Shown here: piece after piece, positions 17,463 to 25,233 of the stretch
How the letters are laid out: each line of letters begins with the position of its first letter
Position numbering within the stretch: position 1 is the stretch's first letter
Assembly: GCA_963758505.1 (NCBI GenBank)
Contig: CAVWVJ010000003.1
Span: 744,001 to 808,000 of the forward strand
Direction of reading: 5' to 3'
DNA length: 64,000 nucleotides
DNA from: Korobacter sp963758505
Lineage (GTDB): Bacteria > Acidobacteriota > Terriglobia > Terriglobales > Acidobacteriaceae
Notes under the pieces: model-generated
What the model was told of the DNA's origin: nothing
Seen by the model: only the letters and a program-made list of their open reading frames with translations
Database searches by the model: none
Position numbers and translations under genes: made by a program

Positions 17463-17569
17463 GAACGGTAGAGCGCAGAATAAACCCGCAAGTCCGAAGT
17501 GGCAATTGCAGCTTTCGCTACTCGCGATGGAGTTTTCCTCAGGCCGCCGCGACAGCTAAAATTGGGGGA

Positions 17570-18283
17570 ATGCTGATTCCCCTCATCGCCGCCGGCGCTG
17601 CCGCGCTGGCCAGTGCGGCTGGATACCACACCATGGGTCCAACCTCGCAGCTCTACGGCCACAGCTTTGTCGGACTACCACGCGGCACCAAAAAACTGGC
17701 CCTGACCTATGACGATGGGCCGAACGATCCCCACACCGGAAACCTCCTCGATGTGCTCGCGAAGCATAACGTCCGCGCCACGTTCTTCCTCATCGGCCGC
17801 TATGTCGCCGAGCGGCCCGACATTGTCCGAAGACACGTGGAGTTCGGCAACGCCCTCGGCAACCATACCTGGGATCACCCCAACCTGACATTCTCCACGC
17901 CGCATGCCTTGCGCGAGCAGCTGGAAACGACCTCCAAAGCCATTGCGGATGCGACCGGCGAAGCGCCGAAATTGTTTCGGCCTCCCTTCGGCGGCCGTCG
18001 TCCGGGCGTCCTGCAAACCGCCCGAGCCATGGGCATGACGCCGATTCTGTGGAATGTCACCTGTTACGACTGGAGCGCCAAGACCAACGTGACTATCGAG
18101 CGGCACGCCTACCGCCAGATCCACGGCGGCAACGTCATCCTCCTCCATGATGGAGGCCACCTGGAATTTGGCGCCGATCGCAGCTTGACCGTAATGGCGA
18201 CGGATCACTTGATCCGCAAATACAAAGACGAGGGCTACGAGTTTGTGACGATCCCGGAGATGCTGGCAATTGCGTCGCCTTAG
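17570..18283 (+). CDS. Polysaccharide deacetylase (NodB/CE4 family)
   Basis: 237 aa with an N-terminal hydrophobic segment (LIPLIAAGAAALASAAG) that anchors or exports it. CE4 motifs in order: TYDDGP (Asp48/Asp49, catalytic base and metal), GNHTWDH (His99 and His103, metal), RPPFGGRR (about 136-143), DWSAKT and VILLHDGG (catalytic His). All five motifs are intact. It would remove N-acetyl groups from peptidoglycan or another GlcNAc polymer in the envelope. TAAAAT seven bases before the ATG and GGGGGA suggest a very short or leaderless mRNA. Its last 4 bp overlap the convergent vapC. Confidence 0.92.
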   Translation: MLIPLIAAGAAALASAAGYHTMGPTSQLYGHSFVGLPRGTKKLALTYDDGPNDPHTGNLLDVLAKHNVRATFFLIGRYVAERPDIVRRHVEFGNALGNHTWDHPNLTFSTPHALREQLETTSKAIADATGEAPKLFRPPFGGRRPGVLQTARAMGMTPILWNVTCYDWSAKTNVTIERHAYRQIHGGNVILLHDGGHLEFGADRSLTVMATDHLIRKYKDEGYEFVTIPEMLAIASP

Positions 18284-18696
18284 GGCTTTTTGCGATGCTC
18301 GGGCAACGCGAGAATTTTCAGTCCCGGAACTCTGCTGAAATCCTTTACATCTGCGGTGACGAGGACACCGTCTTTTCCAGCCAGCGCAGCCGCGAAAGAA
18401 TCCGCGTAGGGTAACGCAACTCCCGCCTTCAGTTTGGCGGCGGCAGCGGTGAGTTCGCGGTCGGCAGGTTGAATCGCGATGGGCAGTAGATCTACACCCT
18501 CCATGGCGGCAACCGTTTCCTTCAGTCCTCGACGTCGCATCACGGTGTAGAAGACTTCGCCCCAGTTGACGACCGACATAGCCAACGACTCGCCTTCATC
18601 CCGCGCCTGTTTCATCAACTTCGCCACCAGATCGCCGCCCGGATCACCCGTGAGAAAACGTAGGAGCGCGTTGGCATCGAGGACGTAGCGCTTCAC
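18280..18696 (-). CDS. vapC: PIN-domain toxin, VapC type
   Basis: 138 aa, GTG start at 18696. The four PIN acidic residues are present: Asp7 in VLDANALLRF, Glu47 in NWGEVFY, Asp99 in LPYADSFAAAL and Asp116 in LVTADVKDF. VapC toxins are Mg-dependent RNases that cut tRNA or rRNA sites. The start overlaps the antitoxin stop by four bases (GTGA), the classic translational coupling of toxin-antitoxin pairs, with antitoxin first. The 3' end overlaps the convergent deacetylase by 4 bp. Confidence 0.92.
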   Translation of the reverse strand: MKRYVLDANALLRFLTGDPGGDLVAKLMKQARDEGESLAMSVVNWGEVFYTVMRRRGLKETVAAMEGVDLLPIAIQPADRELTAAAAKLKAGVALPYADSFAAALAGKDGVLVTADVKDFSRVPGLKILALPEHRKKP

Positions 18697-18923
18697 TCCA
18701 GTTCCCGATCCGGATTCCGGTCCACCCGGTTCGGAAGTCCTTTTCCTGCAAGAATACCGTGCATGCGGTCAATAAACTCGTTGGTGACGGGTTGAATGAC
18801 TAGCCGTCCAGCCTCCTCCATGAAGGCAAGCTTCGTTCCCTCTTCGATCCCCAGCTTTCGCCGTAGTTCGACGGGAATCACGATCTGCCCTTTGCCTTTA
18901 ACGGTGCCATACTCGACGCTCAT
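18693..18923 (-). CDS. vapB: AbrB/MazE-fold antitoxin, VapB type
   Basis: 76 aa from ATG at 18921-18923. The N-terminal swapped-hairpin AbrB domain is plain: YGTVKGKGQIVIPVELRRKL then GIEEGTKLAFMEEAGRLVIQPV. The C-terminal 25 residues (EFIDRMHGILAGKGLP...) are the part that would wrap the PIN toxin. A longer frame to 19004 runs through the operator and lacks family content. The start codon overlaps a perfect inverted repeat, so autorepression is likely. Confidence 0.9.
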   Translation of the reverse strand: MSVEYGTVKGKGQIVIPVELRRKLGIEEGTKLAFMEEAGRLVIQPVTNEFIDRMHGILAGKGLPNRVDRNPDRELE

Positions 18924-18952
18924 AGTAGGAATTCTATCACAAATTCCTACTA
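18923..18952. promoter_or_regulatory. Palindromic operator of the vapBC-type operon
   Basis: TAGTAGGAATT (18923-18933) and AATTCCTACTA (18942-18952) are a perfect 11-bp inverted repeat around an 8-bp spacer. The left arm reaches into the antitoxin start codon. AbrB-fold antitoxins usually repress their own operon through such sites. Confidence 0.75.
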
Positions 18953-19033
18953 AGTGCAGTAAGTATGACATAGCGAGCGCTGCGGTTAGGCAAGCGTTCG
19001 ACATACAAAGGACTTCCGTTTATAAGGGAAACC

Positions 19034-19600
19034 ATGAACCTGCCCCGCCACGCCGTTCTCCTCATCATCGACGTCCAATCCGGTTTCGACGACGAAGCCT
19101 ATTGGGGACCGCGAAATAACCCGGACGCCGAGCAGAACATGGCGAAGCTGCTCGAGGCCTTCCGCGCCGCCGGACGCCCCGTGATCTTCATCCAGCACGT
19201 GTCGCAGAGCCCGAAGTCGCCTTTGCGCGCCGGCGAGCCCGGGAATGCGATCAAGCCCGTCGTTGCGCCCAAGGGCGAGCGCGTCTTCCAGAAGACGGTG
19301 CACTCCGCGTTCATCAACACCCCGCTCGAGCGAACGTTACGCGGCGCAGCCCAGGACACCCTCGTCCTCTGCGGTCTTACCACCGACCACTGCGTCTCCA
19401 CCACCGCGCGCATGGCCGGCGACATGGGATTCACCGCCTACGTCGTGGACGATGCCTGTGCCTGCCACGACCGCAAGACCCACGACGGCCGCACCATCCC
19501 CGCGCAGCAGGTGCATGAAGCAGAATTAGCCGCCCTCCACAATGAATTCGGAACGGTGACGACCACCCAGGCGGTTCTCGACGGAATCTCCGGACAATAG
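19034..19600 (+). CDS. Isochorismatase/nicotinamidase-family cysteine hydrolase
   Basis: 188 aa. Catalytic triad of the family: Asp13 in LLIIDVQSGF, Lys87 in VFQKTVHSAF and Cys120 in TTDHCVSTTARMA. The preceding CGLTTD gives the conserved cis-peptide region. The C-terminal part has VVDDACACHDR, then EAELAALHNEFGTV. Such enzymes hydrolyse amides or ethers, for example nicotinamide, ureidoacrylate or isochorismate; the substrate cannot be read from the sequence. It stands alone between the toxin-antitoxin pair and the EF-G paralogue. Confidence 0.9.
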   Translation: MNLPRHAVLLIIDVQSGFDDEAYWGPRNNPDAEQNMAKLLEAFRAAGRPVIFIQHVSQSPKSPLRAGEPGNAIKPVVAPKGERVFQKTVHSAFINTPLERTLRGAAQDTLVLCGLTTDHCVSTTARMAGDMGFTAYVVDDACACHDRKTHDGRTIPAQQVHEAELAALHNEFGTVTTTQAVLDGISGQ

Positions 19601-19624
19601 AAAAGGGGCATCGCTCGATGCCCC
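19601..19624 (-). terminator. Terminator hairpin between the isochorismatase and EF-G2 genes
   Basis: GGGGCATCG (19605-19613), loop CT, CGATGCCCC (19616-19624). On the minus strand it is followed by TTTTCTATTG, fitting the end of the EF-G2 transcript. The plus-strand side is weaker (TCATTG), though it can serve both convergent genes. Confidence 0.75.
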
Positions 19625-19645
19625 TCATTGCACAACGGACTCGTC

Positions 19646-21751
19646 TTACTCTTCCTCTTCCACTACCTCGCCGCGCTCGGCTTTGGCTTGCGCCACCACC
19701 TTTTCCTGCAGCGCCGATGGAACGATGTCGTAGTGGTTCATCTCCATCGTGAAGCTGCCGCGGCCCTGCGTCATGGAAGTCAGATCGGTGCCGTAGGTCA
19801 GCATCTCGGCCATCGGCACCTCGGCGCGGATCACCGTGCTGCCCGCCTTGTTGTCCATGCCCTGGATGCGTCCGCGCCGTGAGTTCAAATCGCCCATGAT
19901 GCCGCCGGCGAACTCATCCGGAACCGTGATCTCCACGTTCATAATGGGTTCCAGCAGCGTCGGCTTCGCCACTTCCATCGCTTTCTTGAAGGCGATACGC
20001 CCGGCGGTCTTGAACGACATTTCGTTCGAGTCCACGTCGTGATAGGAACCGTCGTAGAGGATCACGCGGAAGTCCACCACCGGAAATCCCGCAAGATATC
20101 CGCGCTGTGCCGCTTCCACGATGCCTTTTTCGACCGCGGGAATGAAGTTCTTGGGAATCGATCCGCCGAAGATGTCGTTGACGAACTCGAAGTTCCCGCC
20201 CCGCGGCAGAGGCTCCATCTTGATCTTGCAGTCGCCGAACTGCCCATGGCCGCCGGACTGCTTCTTGTGGCGTCCCTGCACGTCGGCCCGTCCGCGGATG
20301 GTTTCGCGGTACGGAACCTTGGGCGCCTTGAGATTCACTTCGGTGTGGTAGCGTTTTTTCAGCTTCGCAACCACCACCTCGATATGCTGCTGCCCGGTGC
20401 CGGCGATGAGGAATTCCTTGGTCTGCTGGTCGCGGAAGAAACGCAGCAGCGCATCTTCTTCCATCATCTTGTGAATGCCGTTGGAGAGCTTGTCTTCGTC
20501 GGCACGCGTCTTCGGCTCGATCGCGTAGGTGATCGCCGGCTCGGCGAATTGCACGTGCGGATACTGGATCGGCGCTGCCTTATCGCCCAGCGTGTCGCCG
20601 GTCAAGGTGTCGCGCAACTTTGCCACCGCGCCGATGTCGCCGGCGTGCAATTCGTTCACCTGGGTGAGCGTCTTCCCCTGCACCGCGGAAATGTGCGCCA
20701 GCTTTTCGCTGCTGTTGCGGGTGAAGTTCTGCAGCGTCGCGTCGTTCTTCACCACCCCGGAGAAGACCTTGAAGAGCGAGATGCGTCCCGCGAAGGGATC
20801 GTTGACCGTCTTGAAGACATACGCGGACGCCGGTTCGCTGTCGCTGATCTTGCGTTCGGCAGGCGCGCCATTGTTCGGCGTCGCTTCGGCCTTCACGGTT
20901 TTGCGTTCGACGGCCGTCGGCATGTAGTCCACGATGAAGTCCAGCACCTCGTCCGTCCCCATGTTTCCCAGGCCGGAGGCGAACAGGACAGGGAAGAGCT
21001 TGTCATCGCGGATCGCATTGTGGATCCCGCTCACGATGTGCTCTTCGCCGATGGTGCCGGTGGAGAAGAACTCTTCCATCAATTCGTCATCGCCTTCCGC
21101 GACCAGTTCCACGAGCCGTTCGTGGGCCGCTTTCGCCTCCTCCGCCATATTCGCAGGGATGTCGCCGACTTTGGCTTTGCCGTTGCCACCCACGTCGTAG
21201 GTGTACGCCTTCATCTTCACCAGGTCGATCACGCCGGTGAAGTTCTTCTCCGACCCAACCGGCAACTGGACGGGAACGGCCGTGCGCCCAAAGGCCGCGG
21301 TCAGCGAGTCCATCACCCGCGTGAAGTCGGCGCGGTCGCGGTCCATGCGGGTACAAACGATCGTCCGCGGCATGGCAAGCTTCTCGCAGTAGTTCCAAAT
21401 CCTCTCGGTCACCACCTGCACGCCGCTCACCGCGTCCACCACCACCATGGCGGCATCCACCACCGGCAGAATCATCTCGGCTTCGTGGATGAAGAGGTTG
21501 AAGCCCGGTGTATCGATCAGGTTGATCTTGCAGTTGTGCCACTCGCAGTAGGCAGCAGCGGCGGAAAGGGTCATCAACCGGGCGATTTCTTCTTCTTCGT
21601 AATCGGTGATGGTGTTTCCTTCGTCCACCCGAAACAGCTTCGGAACCGCGCCCGAGGTGTACAGCATGGCCGAGGCTAACGAGGTCTTTCCAGAATGAGA
21701 GTGGCCGACCAGGGCCACGTTACGGATATTTGCGCCTTCGTAGCTCTTCAC
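19646..21751 (-). CDS. Elongation factor G paralogue (EF-G2-like translational GTPase)
   Basis: 701 aa from GTG at 21749-21751 with AAGGAG eight bases upstream; the longer frame lacks a site. Domain order matches EF-G: G domain with GHSHSGKT (G1), DTPG (G3) and TRMD in place of NKxD (G4); domain II; domain III; domain IV with GRHKKQSGGHGQFGDCKI; domain V with the EITVPDEFAGGIMGDLNSRRG segment. Tail is acidic (EEEE). The GHGQFGD motif marks domain IV. Such paralogues are found alongside canonical fusA and are less active in translocation. The changed G4 motif is odd for nucleotide specificity. Confidence 0.93.
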   Translation of the reverse strand: MKSYEGANIRNVALVGHSHSGKTSLASAMLYTSGAVPKLFRVDEGNTITDYEEEEIARLMTLSAAAAYCEWHNCKINLIDTPGFNLFIHEAEMILPVVDAAMVVVDAVSGVQVVTERIWNYCEKLAMPRTIVCTRMDRDRADFTRVMDSLTAAFGRTAVPVQLPVGSEKNFTGVIDLVKMKAYTYDVGGNGKAKVGDIPANMAEEAKAAHERLVELVAEGDDELMEEFFSTGTIGEEHIVSGIHNAIRDDKLFPVLFASGLGNMGTDEVLDFIVDYMPTAVERKTVKAEATPNNGAPAERKISDSEPASAYVFKTVNDPFAGRISLFKVFSGVVKNDATLQNFTRNSSEKLAHISAVQGKTLTQVNELHAGDIGAVAKLRDTLTGDTLGDKAAPIQYPHVQFAEPAITYAIEPKTRADEDKLSNGIHKMMEEDALLRFFRDQQTKEFLIAGTGQQHIEVVVAKLKKRYHTEVNLKAPKVPYRETIRGRADVQGRHKKQSGGHGQFGDCKIKMEPLPRGGNFEFVNDIFGGSIPKNFIPAVEKGIVEAAQRGYLAGFPVVDFRVILYDGSYHDVDSNEMSFKTAGRIAFKKAMEVAKPTLLEPIMNVEITVPDEFAGGIMGDLNSRRGRIQGMDNKAGSTVIRAEVPMAEMLTYGTDLTSMTQGRGSFTMEMNHYDIVPSALQEKVVAQAKAERGEVVEEEE

Positions 21752-22262
21752 GAATAACTCCTTGCGAGATGAGCCTTTCGCTGAAGCCGGCACCACGAAC
21801 CGAGGTTCGCAGGCAAGCCCCATGAACCGCGCGTCCTCTAACGGCGGGGGCGCGTGTCAAGCTCTGATCACTCGGGATGCTCGATCTCCTGAGCACTTCG
21901 AGAACTCCGAGTGTGCCAAATTGGCGAAAGGCGGGAACGCACAGTACTGCGCGACCGGAGAGCTTGCTACAGCCGAAAAATGCTAGCACAGCGCCGAGAG
22001 CCCCACAAATGACAGCCATCACAGCGCATTGCAGCAGGAACTCTCGCCCTCAATGGATCTGCAAGGGCAGAGCTTCAGAGCGCCCGATGCAGTGCCCCAG
22101 GCACGGCAGAGAATAGCCGGCCACGTGAGTGGCGGGAAAGGCGGCATGGTCGAATGGAGTTCGCCTCAGCGGACGGCATCCGATGCATTCCTGCGCACCG
22201 GCCTAACGTGGACACTCACGCCCCGCTAACCGCGAACAGGCCGCTTCAGGTACCATTACGAC
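21752..22262. other. Intergenic stretch without a clear gene
   Basis: About 510 bases between the divergent EF-G2 and DsbA-like genes. Overlapping frames in both strands lack family content. On the minus strand a frame beginning MMAVICGALGAVLAFFGC near 22022 looks like a lipoprotein leader but runs on into Arg-rich low-complexity sequence, so I do not call it. TACCAT at 22251-22256 lies six bases before the DsbA-like start. No tRNA or riboswitch was recognised. Confidence 0.4.
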
Positions 22263-22889
22263 ATGCTGTCCGGTGCTTCCAAGCTCGCCGTCTTCCTCGT
22301 CTTCGCCTGCGCTATCGCCCTCGCCGGCGATACCTCTGTCCTCCGGCCGCCCAAGGGCGCCAAGGTCGCCATCGTCGTCTTCGAGGACCTGCAATGTCCG
22401 GATTGCGCCCGCGCCGCGCCGCTGGTGCACGAGGCGGCCAAGACCTACAAGATTCCACTCGTCCAGTACGACTTTCCTTTGCCGCAGCACAACTGGTCGT
22501 TCGATGCAGCCGTAAACGCCCGTTGGTTCGATACCAAGTCCAAAGAGATCGGCGACGAGTACCGGCTCTACATCTTTTCGCACCAGACCGAAATCACACC
22601 CGATAACCTCCGCAACAAGACGGAAAAGTTTGCTGCCGATCACAAGCTCACCCTGCCGCTGTTCGTCGATCCAAGAGGTGACCTCGCAGCCAAGGTAAAG
22701 GCCGACTATGCTCTCGGCCAGCGGGTCGGCATCATCCATACCCCAACCCTCTACGTGGTCAGCAACACCTCGCGCGGCACTCCGTTCGTGGAGGTCGTGG
22801 ACCGCGATCAGCTCTATAGCCTCATCGACACCATGCTGAAAGAAGCGGACGATACACCCGCGCCATCGAAATCCGCCGCCAGGCACTAA
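22263..22889 (+). CDS. Exported DsbA/thioredoxin-like thiol oxidoreductase
   Basis: 208 aa. Signal peptide LAVFLVFACAIALAGD. The thioredoxin fold opens with AIVVFEDLQCPDCARAAP, giving a CPDC active site (Cys45, Cys48). An inserted helical region follows (YRLYIFSHQTEITPDNLRNK), as in DsbA and the DSBA-like thioredoxin_4 group, and the cis-Pro is in IIHTPTLYVV. It would make or shuffle disulfides in the periplasm. The start has a -10-like TACCAT six bases upstream and no Shine-Dalgarno site. Followed 116 bp later by a DUF3617 gene whose product also has several Cys. Confidence 0.88.
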   Translation: MLSGASKLAVFLVFACAIALAGDTSVLRPPKGAKVAIVVFEDLQCPDCARAAPLVHEAAKTYKIPLVQYDFPLPQHNWSFDAAVNARWFDTKSKEIGDEYRLYIFSHQTEITPDNLRNKTEKFAADHKLTLPLFVDPRGDLAAKVKADYALGQRVGIIHTPTLYVVSNTSRGTPFVEVVDRDQLYSLIDTMLKEADDTPAPSKSAARH

Positions 22890-23005
22890 GTACGAGGAGC
22901 GGAACGGCGCCCATGTTCCGCGACGCCTCTCTATCCGCTTGCACGTAGTCCAAACAACTGGAATGATGGTGCGCTCGTTTCACTGGCACTTTCGAGGTGA
23001 AAGAA

Positions 23006-23467
23006 ATGCGCCTGACCTTCGTTTTGACTACCCTCTTTCTTAGCTGCGCCTTCCTGCACGCCCAAAATGCACCCATCAAAATGGGTCTATGGGAAAAGAC
23101 CGTGGTCAGCAGCGGCGGAGCCACTCCCGGGGCTGCGACCCTCAAAGCGAAGAGCTGTATCACTCCCGAGACATGGCAGGAAATGGTGGCGAATGCCTCG
23201 AAACAGCACGAAGGATGCACTTCCAACAACGTCAAGAATGCTCACGGCTACACTTTTGACGCGACTTGCAAGTTTCCTCCGGACACGACTCTGGTCATCC
23301 ACGGCAGCACGACCATTCAGGACTCCGAGCACATCGTCTCGGAATCGCACTCCACCAGCACCGCCAACGGGAAAAAACGCGAAAGCGATTCACGCTCGGT
23401 CAGCCGCTTCCTCGGGGCCAACTGCGGCTCCGTGAAGCCCGGAGAACCCGAAATTGAGGACAATTAG
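23006..23467 (+). CDS. Exported DUF3617 protein
   Basis: 153 aa from ATG 23006; GAGGTG at 22995-23000 serves as the ribosome site, so the in-frame GTG at 22997 is less likely. Signal peptide MRLTFVLTTLFLSCAFLHAQ. The mature part begins IKMGLWEKTV, the GLWE motif of DUF3617, followed by four Cys (KSCITPE, EGCTSNN, ATCKFPP, ANCGSVKPGE) that could form two disulfides. Short periplasmic beta-rich domain of unknown role. It may be a client of the DsbA-like protein just upstream. Confidence 0.85.
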   Translation: MRLTFVLTTLFLSCAFLHAQNAPIKMGLWEKTVVSSGGATPGAATLKAKSCITPETWQEMVANASKQHEGCTSNNVKNAHGYTFDATCKFPPDTTLVIHGSTTIQDSEHIVSESHSTSTANGKKRESDSRSVSRFLGANCGSVKPGEPEIEDN

Positions 23468-23858
23468 CCCTCCCGAGGGTTGTCAATTGCGCCGCGAAGC
23501 ACCCATTTTGCACCAGGATTAAGGCAGAAAAGAAGGCGACCTAACTCCTTCTACGTCTGTAAGTTATTGATTTTAATCCGTCTGTAACATGGCAAACGAT
23601 GGCGCAGGCACTCGCATCCGAGTACAATAGGTCTTGCGAGGCCATTTATGAAATCGCACATTCCGCATCACTGGTTCACCCCCGATTCCAACCCTGTCCA
23701 GTTCTCTCTCCCCGACCATTAGGGTTCCTTCGGTTCGAGCGTAGCGTTCCGTAATCCATCCGTTGACCGGATGACGTGGCTGTTTCGGTACGACCACACG
23801 TCGGCGAGTCCCGGATGCGATCTCCCTTCGACTTGGCTCGTACCAGAAGGCAGCCTTT
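23468..23858 (+). other. Leader region of the SMR transporter with a possible 24-aa ORF
   Basis: About 390 bases. An ATG at 23648 opens a 24-codon frame (MKSHIPHHWF... to TAG at 23722) that could be a leader peptide. TACAAT lies at about 23623-23628 and could be a -10 box. The stop is followed by AGGGTTCC, which recalls a conserved piece of the guanidine-I riboswitch, but the rest of that motif is not found. Otherwise nothing is recognised. Confidence 0.3.
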
Positions 23859-24287
23859 ATGTGCTGGCTATGGTTGTTTCTGGCGATCACCCTCGAGGTG
23901 GCCGCAACTATCTTGATGAAGTACTCCGAAGGATTTACCCGTCTTGGCCCTACGGTCGGGATGCTGGTTCTTTATGCAATGAGCCTGGCCCCGCTGGCTC
24001 GCGTCCTCAAACAGCTCGAAGTCGGGGCGGTGTACGCGATCTGGTCGGCTTTAGGCACCGCCGCCGTGGCTCTTCTCGGCATGGTTCTTTTTCACGAGCC
24101 GGCAAGCGGCTTCAAGATGTTCTCGATTGCGCTGATTATCGTCGGCGTGGTCTGCCTCAACCTGAGCAGCCGGAGCTCGCGACGTCCAGGTCTGCAGGAG
24201 GCGCAGAGGACCGGGGCCCAGGTGCGCCTGGCCGCTTCGGCCCAGATCCGGCCTGGGGTGGGGAAGACCGCCGAAAGCCACCGGTAA
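23859..24287 (+). CDS. Small multidrug resistance (SMR/EmrE-like) transporter with long tail
   Basis: 142 aa. Four membrane helices typical of SMR: MCWLWLFLAITLEVAATILM (with the essential Glu13), LGPTVGMLVLYAMSLAPLA, GAVYAIWSALGTAAVALLGM (the WSALGT/GxxYAxW signature) and MFSIALIIVGVVCLNLSS. Works as a dimer in the inner membrane, exchanging protons for cationic drugs, guanidinium or polyamines. SMR proteins are usually about 105-110 aa; here a 35-residue hydrophilic tail follows helix 4, with no known motif. The terminator at 24291 begins 3 bases after the stop. Confidence 0.88.
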   Translation: MCWLWLFLAITLEVAATILMKYSEGFTRLGPTVGMLVLYAMSLAPLARVLKQLEVGAVYAIWSALGTAAVALLGMVLFHEPASGFKMFSIALIIVGVVCLNLSSRSSRRPGLQEAQRTGAQVRLAASAQIRPGVGKTAESHR

Positions 24288-24290
24288 CAC

Positions 24291-24319
24291 AAAGGGGAGC
24301 GACCAAATCGCTCCCCTTT
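24291..24319 (+). terminator. Terminator of the SMR gene
   Basis: AAAGGGGAGCGA (24291-24302), loop CCAAA, TCGCTCCCCTTT (24308-24319), ending in TTTC. A perfect 12-bp stem right after the stop codon. Confidence 0.85.
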
Positions 24320-24370
24320 CTTGACTACCGTCCCGCGGCCGGCCCACATCCCCGCCTTCGTTCCTATGCC

Positions 24371-24416
24371 CTCTCTTGTCATCCAGAGGAGCGCAGCGAC
24401 GTAAGGACCTGCTGTT
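24371..24416. repeat. Dispersed repeat, CTCTCTTGTCAT...CTGCTGTT type
   Basis: Nearly identical over its length to the mirror half of the 180-bp tandem unit at 12541-12720. The CTGCTGTT end lies 10 bases from the stop codon of the minus-strand gene 24427-25014. Confidence 0.75.
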
Positions 24417-24426
24417 CGCCTGCCCC

Positions 24427-25014
24427 TTACTTGGGCATCCCCGTCGTCTCCGCTACTTGGATCTGCGGTATCTGGTGATTCCAGCCCTTCGGCACCTCGT
24501 TCACGGTGATCCGCACTGGCCTGGTCTGTCCCGGTTTCACCGGAGCCTTGGTCAGATCCTCGAGATCGCCCGTCACGCCGGAGGTGTTGGCGGCCTTCCC
24601 GCCCTTTCCAACGAAAATTCCCATCACGGGCGCCTGCACGGCATCCGATTGACCGTTGCTGAGCGCAAAAACCACCTCGGCCATCACGCCGTTCACATCG
24701 GTCGTCCCGCTATTGCTCAACTGCGCATCGATGCTGACCGCTCCGCCCACCGGCGCAACACTCATCGTGATATCGCTGAACTGGAGCTGCCCATTCGACG
24801 GCTGTGCGGGCGTCACCGCCCCCGCCGGAGCGCTGCTGGCGGCTTTGGGCGCTCGGGGCATGAAATACATGATCGCCCCCAGCAGCAGCAGGGCGGTCAC
24901 AATCGCCAGCACCACGCCTGGCACGGAGCTCGAAGGCGGTGCTGTTTTGGGAACCAACGCGGGTCCCCGCTTCCCGGGTTCGTTCTGCTCTGGAATTCTC
25001 GGATTGGATGCCAT
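24427..25014 (-). CDS. Membrane-anchored protein of unknown function
   Basis: 195 aa. A Pro-rich cytoplasmic start (residues 1-30) precedes one membrane helix (VPGVVLAIVTALLLLGAIMYF, about 31-51). The outer part begins with an Ala/Pro linker and forms a beta-rich domain: LQFSDITMSVAPVGGAVSIDA, TDVNGVMAEVVFALSNGQ and PVKPGQTRPVRITVNEVPKG, a pattern of an Ig-like or FxLYD-like sandwich in which a protein contact is usual. It ends NHQIPQIQVAETTG. Resembles conserved acidobacterial one-helix proteins, but I do not assign a DUF. Confidence 0.75.
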   Translation of the reverse strand: MASNPRIPEQNEPGKRGPALVPKTAPPSSSVPGVVLAIVTALLLLGAIMYFMPRAPKAASSAPAGAVTPAQPSNGQLQFSDITMSVAPVGGAVSIDAQLSNSGTTDVNGVMAEVVFALSNGQSDAVQAPVMGIFVGKGGKAANTSGVTGDLEDLTKAPVKPGQTRPVRITVNEVPKGWNHQIPQIQVAETTGMPK

Positions 25015-25233
25015 CTTCTTCCTCCGGCAATCTCATTTGGGCTCAACTGGTGGGATTCATCGCGACACGAGCGGGTTGACAGCAAACGAGAGCACCGCCT
25101 GCTGCCCTTAGAGCTCCGGAGTGCGTGACTTAGGTTTGGCCCGTGACTCCCCTCGCTCGCGCTGAAATACAAACCTATACGCATGTGATCGAGGACCGCC
25201 GTCGTAAACTCTTGGCTCTGACGAGGGACTCGG

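Noticed and set aside
20039..21679. 546-codon plus-strand frame antisense to EF-G2
   Set aside because: His/Val/Asp/Arg-rich antisense shadow with no family motif.
21877..21990. c-di-GMP (GEMM) riboswitch-like GAAAGG...GGGAACGCAC segment
   Set aside because: The P1b/P2 pairing and the tetraloop receptor do not form, and it is in the gap of divergent genes with no fitting strand.
21720..22022. Minus-strand frame with lipoprotein-like start (MMAVICGALGAVLAFFGC)
   Set aside because: It continues as Arg/Ser-rich low complexity and overlaps the EF-G2 start region; no conserved content.
23717..23860. Guanidine-I riboswitch upstream of the SMR gene
   Set aside because: Only AGGGTTCC matches; the conserved GGTCCGAGAG-type segment and the GGGAGA end are absent.
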